From: Lacticaseibacillus porcinae
Lineage (GTDB): Bacteria; Bacillota; Bacilli; Lactobacillales; Lactobacillaceae
Length of the DNA stretch: 63,143 nt
Assembly (NCBI RefSeq): GCF_003946305.1
Contig: NZ_RHNS01000016.1
Coordinates: 1-63,143 of the forward strand
Direction of reading: 5' to 3'
Every line of letters starts with the position of its first letter. Positions within the stretch are counted from its first letter, which is position 1. Shown here piece by piece: positions 16,000 through 22,418 of the stretch. The notes under the pieces were generated by a model that had not been told where the DNA came from, did not search any database, and was given only the letters and a program-made list of their open reading frames with translations. The position numbers were made by a program, and so were the translations under genes.

Positions 16000-17148
16000 A
16001 TGAATTTTACTGAAGTGTTTGCATCGTTTGTTTTATCGTTGCTGACCAACTTTATTGTAATGGTCGGTGCGACATCGTTTTTCTATTGGGTCAATTCTAG
16101 TACGGCGACGCCATTTGTGGTGGCGCATCGCGAGCCGTTAGCCTTGATCACAGGCTTTGGGTTCATGGCGTATTTGTTTGCGCAGATGCAAGCTGATGCC
16201 TATTATGATCACTTGCAAGCAGGCTTTCATTGGACCTACTTGAACATGATGATCTTAACGATGTACATTTTGAACTTGCAGTTACATTTGCGATGGCAGG
16301 CACTAGTGGATATCGGGTTGATCGCGATTTATTTCTTTGGTTTCGGGTCGCAGGTTTCGCCTTTAGGGATTGTTGCATTGATCATCGCGGCACTGACGCT
16401 TTATGCCACGCAAGCTTTCGCCAAGCGCTTAGTGAAAAATCGCCTGTGGAAGTACGGCGTGTTTGCGGTGTTTGCCGCTTCGGTATTGCTTATGCAAAGC
16501 CAAATGTCGGCGCAACATACCGATGCTTGGTTTTGGATGCGGCAGTTGTTAGCCTTGGCGATCATGAGTGTCTTATGCCTAGAGTTTGAGCAGATCATGC
16601 GCATGACGCAGCACCGCACGAATCACATGGCCACTTTGACGACCATTGATGAATTGACTGGTGTCCGGAATTTCGGGACCTTCAACAAAGAACTTGACGA
16701 ACGCTTTGCCGAATATAAAAAAACTGGTACCCCTTATTCAGTATTTGAAGGGGACTTGGATCACTTCAAACATATCAATGATACATACGGACATCCAAGT
16801 GGCAACATCGTGTTGCAACGTTTGGCGTTAGAGCTCGAGGAATTCGCCAAAGACTTACCGTTTGAAGCGTCTGCTTATCGTCTTGGTGGGGAAGAATTCG
16901 CCATTATCGCGCAAGCAGATCTGACCTATGAGCAAGCGATGGCGATCGGTGAACGATTCCAAACGTTGTTAAACTTGGTCCGTTTCCCTGAAGTGGATCC
17001 GCAGTTGATTATTACCTGCTCGATCGGTCAAGCCCGCGTCGAATCCGGGCATTACAGTGCCAACGACGTGTATAAGCATGCTGACCGCAATTTATATGAT
17101 GCTAAACAAGCTGGGCGCAATCGTGTCAAAGCCCAAGCAGATGACTGA
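16000..17148 (+). CDS. Membrane-bound diguanylate cyclase (GGDEF domain)
   Basis: 382 aa with start ATG 16000 behind TGGGGAAA; a longer frame from 15919 lacks a site. About six hydrophobic segments fill residues 1-195, then a GGDEF domain (about 212-380). Catalytic features are present: DELTGVRN (217-224), GDLDHFKHIND with both metal Asp, and GGEEF (296-300). The RxxD inhibitory site expected just upstream of GGEEF is absent (residues there read PFEASAYRL), so product inhibition is unlikely. It should make cyclic di-GMP from GTP. No EAL or HD-GYP phosphodiesterase is in the window. Monocistronic, with its own terminator. Confidence 0.9.
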   Translation: MNFTEVFASFVLSLLTNFIVMVGATSFFYWVNSSTATPFVVAHREPLALITGFGFMAYLFAQMQADAYYDHLQAGFHWTYLNMMILTMYILNLQLHLRWQALVDIGLIAIYFFGFGSQVSPLGIVALIIAALTLYATQAFAKRLVKNRLWKYGVFAVFAASVLLMQSQMSAQHTDAWFWMRQLLALAIMSVLCLEFEQIMRMTQHRTNHMATLTTIDELTGVRNFGTFNKELDERFAEYKKTGTPYSVFEGDLDHFKHINDTYGHPSGNIVLQRLALELEEFAKDLPFEASAYRLGGEEFAIIAQADLTYEQAMAIGERFQTLLNLVRFPEVDPQLIITCSIGQARVESGHYSANDVYKHADRNLYDAKQAGRNRVKAQADD

Positions 17149-17152
17149 TGTT

Positions 17153-17189
17153 AAGCAACCCGATCACATTTTGTGAGCGGGTTGCTTTT
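17153..17189 (+). terminator. Terminator of the GGDEF gene
   Basis: AAGCAACCCG/CGGGTTGCTT stem with inner TCAC/GTGA pairing, then TT and a T-rich tail. Confidence 0.85.
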
Positions 17190-17201
17190 GTTTTCGACAT
17201 C

Positions 17202-17226
17202 AAAAAAACGCCACTAAATAGCGGCG
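17202..17226 (-). terminator. Terminator in minus orientation after the ROK gene
   Basis: On the minus strand CGCCGCT/AGTGGCG pairs (one G-U) around a 4-base loop, followed by seven T. It lies 190 bp beyond the ROK kinase stop, leaving a long, hairpin-rich 3' region. Confidence 0.65.
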
Positions 17227-17400
17227 TACAAGATTGCAAATAAAACTTAGGAGCAGGCCGGTACCATCCATGGCCTGAGTTACGATCGTAGGCGATAAGT
17301 AACTGTCATTATTCTAGCGTAAATGGATCGATGATTTACGTCAATATTCGTAAATATCGATTCGCTTGCCCATATGGCACAAATGGCGATCAATTGCAAA
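17227..17400 (-). ncRNA. Possible structured RNA or long 3' UTR
   Basis: This gene-free stretch on the minus strand contains CAGGCC/GGCCTG and GTTAC/GTAAC hairpins directly before the terminator at 17202-17226. It could be a 3' UTR-derived small RNA of the ROK kinase transcript or an independent RNA. I see no known family and no clear promoter, so this is tentative. Confidence 0.3.
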
Positions 17401-17416
17401 ATGACGAGCTGAACGG

Positions 17417-18370
17417 CTAAACCATTGGCACATCATCTAAGTCGATCGGGACGTCATGTTGGACATCGAGTTTGTTGAATAGGCGATACAATGCCCCATA
17501 AAGGTTGGCATCGTTGTGGTAGCGGCTACTCATGATTTCAGGACGTGCGATCGTGGTGGCGACCCAAGGCCGTTGCTGAAGAATGTGATCATATTGGGTA
17601 TTGATCTCGTCGATCAGTGAAGCTTGAAAGGATACCCCGCCGCCAATGACATAGCGATCGAGATCAAGGACAGTTTGGACATTTAATATCAATGACGCCA
17701 CTTGACGCGCGTAGGCTTTAAAAATTGTTTGGGCAACAGGAACATTCGCATTGATTGCTTCAAAAGCTTTTTCGCCATTATTTAAATCAGAATTGCCGAC
17801 TGCGGCGTTGACAGCTGCCACCATTCGCACAGCAGAAGCGGTATGGCCGAATAATCCGTCGTCAGATAAGTTATTAGGGGTTGCTGGCATTAAGCTAACT
17901 TCACCAGCTAACCGTCGAGATCCTGCCCACAAGTGACCATTTAAAACGATCCCACCCCCCACACAGGTGCCTAATACCATTGCCATGCCATTGTTGATGC
18001 CTTGGAGATTACCTAACCAAGATTCTGCCAGCACCGCCGCTTTGCCATCATTTTCAACGCTGATGGGGATGCCAAAGCGTCGCAGTTGACGAGGCAAGCA
18101 AACCTCATCAAGGTAAGGCAGGGAGTTGTTGCGGCAGTAGATCGTGTCGGTGGTGATATCGACGCGACCTGGTGTGGAAAAAGCGATACCGTTTAATTGG
18201 CAATGCAAACCTTCTGCAATTGCAACCACAGTGCTGAGAAAACTATCTAAACAATCTTGTGGGGTTTCGACGCGACTTTTTTGAATCATGGTGCCACTGC
18301 GATCCATCAAGGCATATTTTAAGTTGGTGCCGCCGACATCGACGACTAAATAACGCGCATCATCTGACAT
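17417..18370 (-). CDS. ROK-family sugar kinase
   Basis: 317 aa with start ATG 18370 (MSDDARYLVVDVGGTN). The phosphate-1 loop DVGGTNLKYALMD is at residues about 10-22, and VLGTCVGGGIVLNG and GEVSLMP are ROK sugar-site signatures. The usual ROK zinc motif (CxCGxxGC) is absent, with GLFGHTASAVRM in its place. It phosphorylates a hexose or hexose analogue with ATP. Downstream of an FSA-type aldolase and a glycyl radical enzyme locus, it is the obvious candidate to phosphorylate that pathway's substrate. Substrate not predictable from sequence. Confidence 0.85.
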   Translation of the reverse strand: MSDDARYLVVDVGGTNLKYALMDRSGTMIQKSRVETPQDCLDSFLSTVVAIAEGLHCQLNGIAFSTPGRVDITTDTIYCRNNSLPYLDEVCLPRQLRRFGIPISVENDGKAAVLAESWLGNLQGINNGMAMVLGTCVGGGIVLNGHLWAGSRRLAGEVSLMPATPNNLSDDGLFGHTASAVRMVAAVNAAVGNSDLNNGEKAFEAINANVPVAQTIFKAYARQVASLILNVQTVLDLDRYVIGGGVSFQASLIDEINTQYDHILQQRPWVATTIARPEIMSSRYHNDANLYGALYRLFNKLDVQHDVPIDLDDVPMV

Positions 18371-18403
18371 ATTGTGTGACCTACTTTCTAAACGAACTTT
18401 CAA

Positions 18404-18629
18404 TGATCAGCTTAGCAGGTGTGTGCTGGCTCGTAATCGCTTTCGCGCAACGAAAATAGATTCGCCAAATTAAATAACGCAAGTCGTATTGAAAACCCTA
18501 ACAGCTCGCATAAACATAACAATCGACGTGGCTCCGGACGAAACGATTTGAACGATTTGCACCGACTTTCTCAAACTAGATTCGATGCACAACCGTGTGA
18601 GGTACGCCTCAAAAGCTGAAAGTGTGCAC
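18404..18629. other. Intergenic stretch without a gene
   Basis: About 225 bp between the ROK kinase promoter side and the fsa terminator. I see no reading frame with a ribosome site, no tRNA and no clear repeat. It presumably carries the ROK gene promoter on the minus strand. Confidence 0.4.
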
Positions 18630-18658
18630 AAAAAACCGCCTGACCTCAGCCAGACGGT
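18630..18658 (-). terminator. Terminator of the fsa transcript
   Basis: On the minus strand ACCGTCTGGC pairs with GTCAGGCGGT (two G-U pairs) across TGAG, followed by TTTTT. It separates the aldolase from the ROK kinase gene. Confidence 0.8.
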
Positions 18659-18679
18659 ATGTTGAGAAACGGTGAAACG

Positions 18680-19363
18680 TTATTTGAAACTGGAGATCGT
18701 GGTGCCTTTGCCATAAATGCTTTCCCAATCGTTGGTGAAACCATCAACAGCGGCTTCAATGGCAGGGTTGCCTAATGCAGCAGCGAGAATGTCAGCGCCC
18801 ATGGTGCAAGCAGCTGCGCCAACTTCAAAAGCATCGTTGACTTGGCCAACAGTGTGGAAAGAAGCGGCCAAGATCTTGCTGGAGCTACCTTGACGATCGA
18901 TCGTAGCTTGAATGTTGGCTAAGATCTGCTTGGCATCCAACCCCATGTTCACCATCCGGTTGAAGTAAGGGGCTAAGTAATCAGCGCCAACTTCAATGGC
19001 TAAACGCGCTTGCATTTCTGAATAAATAGCAGTGGCAGTGATGTTGAAACCTTCAGCTTTGAGGATCTTCATCGCAGCTAAGCCTTGAGCATTGGTTGGA
19101 ACTTTGACATAGACTTGATTATCGATATTGTCGCGAATCGTGTGCGCATCTTCAACAATGGCTTCAGTGGTGCGGCCGACTGCTTGGACATGCAACGTTT
19201 TGTCTTTGCCGATAATGTTGCGGATCTCGTTCATGTGTTTGAAGAAGTCGACTTTACCTTCTTTTTTGACGATCGTTGGGTTAGAAGTGACCCCAGCCAA
19301 AGCGATAATGTCGTTATATTTTTTAATGTCTTCAATGTGGATCGTATCAAGTAAAAATTCCAT
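18680..19363 (-). CDS. fsa: Fructose-6-phosphate aldolase / transaldolase-like protein
   Basis: 227 aa, the short FSA/TalC class. Start ATG 19363 (MEFLLDTIHIEDIKK) behind GAGGTGAG. The Schiff-base Lys is Lys87 in YVKVPTN; GVTSNPTIV and AASFHTVGQ are family motifs. FSA enzymes reversibly cleave fructose 6-phosphate or 1-deoxy analogues into glyceraldehyde 3-phosphate and a dihydroxyacetone-type fragment. In E. coli fsaA lies next to ybiY-ybiW, the same activase and glycyl radical pair as here. That context suggests it acts on the product of the radical enzyme rather than in the pentose pathway. Confidence 0.92.
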   Translation of the reverse strand: MEFLLDTIHIEDIKKYNDIIALAGVTSNPTIVKKEGKVDFFKHMNEIRNIIGKDKTLHVQAVGRTTEAIVEDAHTIRDNIDNQVYVKVPTNAQGLAAMKILKAEGFNITATAIYSEMQARLAIEVGADYLAPYFNRMVNMGLDAKQILANIQATIDRQGSSSKILAASFHTVGQVNDAFEVGAAACTMGADILAAALGNPAIEAAVDGFTNDWESIYGKGTTISSFK

Positions 19364-19406
19364 TTTTCTCACCTCATGTAGTTGATGGTTCTAGTGTAGC
19401 TTGGTT

Positions 19407-19421
19407 TGCACATTTGTAGCA
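19407..19421. promoter_or_regulatory. Candidate SorC-family operator, fsa side
   Basis: TGCACATTTGTAGCA lies upstream of fsa. It agrees at 13 of 15 bases with TGCACAATTGTGGCA in front of the glycyl radical enzyme gene (22309-22323). The shared pattern is TGCACAWTTGTRGCA. Confidence 0.5.
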
Positions 19422-19490
19422 GTAAATTGACAGGCCGAAATGTTGAAATCGCGTCGTACCAAGCTTTATCACAATTAATTGGTCTAGACA

Positions 19491-19505
19491 TGCACATTTG
19501 TGCGA
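19491..19505. promoter_or_regulatory. Second candidate SorC-family operator, fsa side
   Basis: TGCACATTTGTGCGA directly abuts the sorC stop codon, 84 bp (about eight helical turns) from the copy at 19407. The two together could support looping by a tetrameric SorC regulator. Confidence 0.45.
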
Positions 19506-20450
19506 TTAAGTTAAAATACGTTTGGCGCATTCACTGTCTGTGATCAAGGTGTTAAGCACGCCCATGGTCAAAAATGTTTTGATCGCTGGCGCTTTGGTCA
19601 CCGAGCGCACCACGCCGACAGTGTTAGGCGTATGTTTAAGTTGATCGAGGTCAATGGCGATGGTTCGGTCATGCAAATTTCCTTTAAGGACTTTGCCGTT
19701 GCGATCAAAAAATGTGCAACAACAATCGCCGATCACTTCTCGATCTTGTAGTAAGGCGACATCATCATCAGATAACAGATCTCGCCACCGACTGGCACCG
19801 CGATTCAAAGCCCCGCCAATGCCGACAAAGGCGATATCCAAATGATTCCAGATCTGTCGCACCGTTTGAAAATACTGTGATTGCCAGATCCCGTCGCGAA
19901 TCGCTTTGGTTTCTTGAACCGCCGCGGCATCGACGAATAAACTGTCACCGCCGAATTGTCTGGCAGCATCATAAACGATGCCGTTGACATGATATTTCGC
20001 ATTTGCGGGACTGGGACCGCCGACCAATGGGACAAACGTGGCGTTGGTTTTGATCGGGTGATCGAGTTGACCGACCATTCCAGAAAGGGTGGTGCCCCAA
20101 GCAAAGCCGATGTTTTGGCGAGGGCGAATGATCCGTTTTAAATATTGTGCTGCCGCTTTGGCCAGTTGTTGATTTTTTGTGGCACTATCGGCATTTGCAT
20201 CAGTTTCAATGACGATCGCTTGGGTTAAGCCAAAGCGCTGCTGAAGCTGTTGTTCTAGCTGATAGGTTTCCACATCAAAGTGATTGACTTGAATGGTGAC
20301 GATGCCAGTATCGCGCGCTTTTTTCAGCAGGCGGCTGACTGTTGAACGGTCAACTTGTAATTGCTTGGCCACTTGCGATTGCGTTTGATCATCGACGTAA
20401 TACAAGTAAGCGGCTTTGGCCATTAAGTTGATTTTTTCAGGATCATCCAT
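19506..20450 (-). CDS. SorC/DeoR-type sugar-responsive transcriptional regulator
   Basis: 314 aa with start ATG 20450. The N-terminal helix-turn-helix (YYVDDQTQSQVAKQLQVD, RSTVSRLLKKAR; residues about 17-48) is followed by a SorC sugar-phosphate-binding domain (GFAWGTTLSGMV, VPLVGG, FVGIGG). SorC proteins sense phosphorylated sugars. It overlaps the end of the activase gene by three bases of its upstream frame and precedes fsa. It probably reports the phosphorylated substrate or product of this pathway through the TGCACAWTTGT motifs. Confidence 0.88.
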   Translation of the reverse strand: MDDPEKINLMAKAAYLYYVDDQTQSQVAKQLQVDRSTVSRLLKKARDTGIVTIQVNHFDVETYQLEQQLQQRFGLTQAIVIETDANADSATKNQQLAKAAAQYLKRIIRPRQNIGFAWGTTLSGMVGQLDHPIKTNATFVPLVGGPSPANAKYHVNGIVYDAARQFGGDSLFVDAAAVQETKAIRDGIWQSQYFQTVRQIWNHLDIAFVGIGGALNRGASRWRDLLSDDDVALLQDREVIGDCCCTFFDRNGKVLKGNLHDRTIAIDLDQLKHTPNTVGVVRSVTKAPAIKTFLTMGVLNTLITDSECAKRILT

Positions 20451-20452
20451 GG

Positions 20453-21247
20453 CTACCACCCATTGACCGTGGCGCGAATACCAGCAGCTTGCAAAATGCT
20501 TTGGAAGCTTTGTAAGTCATCGGCGGTTAACTGCTTGACGTCTTTTAACGCGTATTCACGATGCAAATCTTGATATTTCTTCAATCCGAATTGATGAAAC
20601 GGCAACAATTCAACGGAAGGCACGTGAATGCGATTGAATAATTCCCCAAAATGCTTCGCATCGTCGTCAGAATAGTTGAACCCTGGAATCACAGGGATGC
20701 GGACTTGCACTTGCAAATTAGGCATTTGCATAGCGGCTTGTAAGTTCTTAAGGATCAGCTCATTACGCGCAGCAGTGCCTGCCTGATGTTTCTTTGAATC
20801 CCATTGTTTGCAGTCGTAATACATTAAGTCGATATATTGCGCCAGGTCGGCGAAAACATGAGGATTGGCGTAACCAGTAGTTTCACAAGCGACATGAATC
20901 CCTGCTTCATGGCAAGCTTTCGCTAATGCGGTGACAAAGGTCGGTTGAAACAAGATCTCACCACCAGATAAAGTGACGCCGCCGCCAGATTCTTCATAGA
21001 AGTCGCGATCTTGTTCGATGATCTTCATCACCGCGTCAACGGTGTACCATTTGCCGACGGTGACATTTTTTTGTTTGGCTTCGTCATACATTTCTTCTTG
21101 GAAACCAGATTGTGATTCTGGATTGGAACACCACTTACACCGCAATGGACAACCTTTGAAAAAAACTACGGTGCGGATCCCAGGGCCGTCGTTGAGACTG
21201 AATTTTTGAATATTGAAGATCAAGCCGAGTTTGTCTTGCTCTGCCAT
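20453..21247 (-). CDS. Glycyl-radical enzyme activating enzyme (radical SAM)
   Basis: 264 aa with start ATG 21247 behind AAGGAAGGTGAG. The radical-SAM cluster is Cys33-x3-Cys37-x2-Cys40, followed by NPES, and GGG-x-TLSGGE (about 91-99) binds SAM. The insert with two extra 4Fe-4S clusters found in many non-PFL activases is missing; the protein goes directly from NPES to the next helix. It makes the glycyl radical on its partner, here surely the enzyme at 22419-24872. Resembles E. coli YbiY in context. It needs a low-potential one-electron donor that is not evident locally. Confidence 0.9.
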   Translation of the reverse strand: MAEQDKLGLIFNIQKFSLNDGPGIRTVVFFKGCPLRCKWCSNPESQSGFQEEMYDEAKQKNVTVGKWYTVDAVMKIIEQDRDFYEESGGGVTLSGGEILFQPTFVTALAKACHEAGIHVACETTGYANPHVFADLAQYIDLMYYDCKQWDSKKHQAGTAARNELILKNLQAAMQMPNLQVQVRIPVIPGFNYSDDDAKHFGELFNRIHVPSVELLPFHQFGLKKYQDLHREYALKDVKQLTADDLQSFQSILQAAGIRATVNGW

Positions 21248-21287
21248 GACGCTCACCTTCCTTTACGGATAATGTAGCACGTTTAGT

Positions 21288-21318
21288 TTCAAACGTAAAT
21301 GATTAATTTGCGTTTGAA
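21288..21318. promoter_or_regulatory. Large palindromic operator between activase and deoR
   Basis: TTCAAACGTAAAT and ATTTGCGTTTGAA are inverted copies (12 of 13) with a 5-base spacer, placed in the divergent control region. The half-site CGTTTGAA occurs again in the promoter of the glycyl radical enzyme gene (22357-22364). Probably bound by the adjacent DeoR regulator. Confidence 0.65.
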
Positions 21319-21334
21319 TGCAAATTAAGGTCGT

Positions 21335-21343
21335 ATTTGTGCA
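21335..21343. promoter_or_regulatory. SorC-motif half-site
   Basis: ATTTGTGCA is the reverse complement of TGCACAAAT, a half-site of the motif seen at 19407 and 22309. It would place both regulators at the divergent promoter region. Short, so weak evidence. Confidence 0.3.
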
Positions 21344-21381
21344 GAACACGTGCTAAACTATTGATATCGGAGGTGTTCGCC

Positions 21382-22140
21382 ATGGTCGCAAAACGAATCG
21401 ATCGCATTTTACAGCGGGTGACAGAAGCGGGACAAGTGGAAGTGAATCAACTGGCCAAAGAATTATCAGTGTCGCAAGTCACCATCCGCAAAGACTTGAC
21501 TACATTAGAAGAAAAAGGCCTACTTCAGCGCCAACACGGCGTCGCCATTATTAACGATCCGACAGATCTACGGGCTCGCTTGGCGCAAAATTACGAAACC
21601 AAACGTCAAATTGCCTTGTTAGCAGCAGAATCGGTGAAGAATCAAAGTACCATTATGATCGAGTCTGGTTCGACTTGCGCGTTGCTTGCTGAAGTCCTAG
21701 GGCAACAAGGCAAGCGCGTGACAATCATCACGATTTCCAGCTTCATCGCCGATTACGTGAGCGACTATCCTAATATTGATGTGATCTTATTAGGTGGCAA
21801 TTATCAAGCCGCCGCGCAAGTGGTGGTAGGGCCGCTGACCAAAGCGATGCTTTCACAGTTTCAAGTGACGCAATGCTTTGTGGGCACTGATGGGTATTCA
21901 CCAAAGGCCGGCTTTTTCGGCAATGATTTAATGCGCAGCGAAATTGTCCAAACCATGGCCCAACACGCCGATCACGTCACGATTTTAACGGATTCACAGA
22001 AGTTCAAGCGCACCAGCTTGGTCCATCAGTTGAGTGTTGATGAAGTAGACGCGGTGGTCACTGATGATGGGATCACACCGGAAGTGAAACAACAATTAGC
22101 AGATCAACACGTTACCGTTGAAATTGCGAAAGCAAAATGA
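21382..22140 (+). CDS. DeoR-family transcriptional regulator
   Basis: 252 aa with start ATG 21382 behind TCGGAGGTG. DeoR helix-turn-helix: VEVNQLAKELSVSQVTIRKDLTTLEEKGLLQRQHG (split here as residues about 19-53), then the sugar-phosphate domain with TIMIESGSTC and FVGTDGYSP. It is divergent from the activase and upstream of the glycyl radical enzyme. A palindrome with TTCAAACG half-sites stands in front of it. Likely a repressor of both directions released by a phosphorylated sugar. Confidence 0.88.
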   Translation: MVAKRIDRILQRVTEAGQVEVNQLAKELSVSQVTIRKDLTTLEEKGLLQRQHGVAIINDPTDLRARLAQNYETKRQIALLAAESVKNQSTIMIESGSTCALLAEVLGQQGKRVTIITISSFIADYVSDYPNIDVILLGGNYQAAAQVVVGPLTKAMLSQFQVTQCFVGTDGYSPKAGFFGNDLMRSEIVQTMAQHADHVTILTDSQKFKRTSLVHQLSVDEVDAVVTDDGITPEVKQQLADQHVTVEIAKAK

Positions 22141-22149
22141 AAGTGATTT

Positions 22150-22176
22150 AAGGCTGACCTTAGGATCGGCCTTTTT
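22150..22176 (+). terminator. Terminator of the deoR gene
   Basis: AAGGCTGA/TCGGCCTT (one G-T pair) with an 8-base loop, then TTT, just after the stop codon. It separates deoR from the glycyl radical enzyme promoter. Confidence 0.75.
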
Positions 22177-22308
22177 CTTTGGGCAATCAGTCGATCACTG
22201 AATACGATCAAACCAATCTGCTCGACGCGATGAGATAATTTGCGTGATTACTGTTGAGTAAGCGAATCCAACGGGACGCATACCAATAAATGATCCGGGG
22301 AGCGACAG

Positions 22309-22323
22309 TGCACAATTGTGGCA
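22309..22323. promoter_or_regulatory. Candidate SorC-family operator, GRE promoter
   Basis: TGCACAATTGTGGCA lies 26 bp upstream of the -35 box. It matches the motif before fsa at 13 of 15 bases, which links the two transcription units. Confidence 0.5.
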
Positions 22324-22348
22324 ATTTATCCGATTTTTTGGTTTTTAA

Positions 22349-22377
22349 TTGATTTTCGTTTGAAACGATGATACATT
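22349..22377 (+). promoter_or_regulatory. Promoter of the glycyl radical enzyme gene
   Basis: TTGATT (22349-22354), 17 bp, TACATT (22372-22377). The spacer contains CGTTTGAAACG, which shares the half-site of the palindrome at 21288-21318, so DeoR bound here should block transcription. Confidence 0.6.
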
Positions 22378-22418
22378 ATGAACGTAAACATGAACCTGAT
22401 TTCAAGGAGGAAATATCA

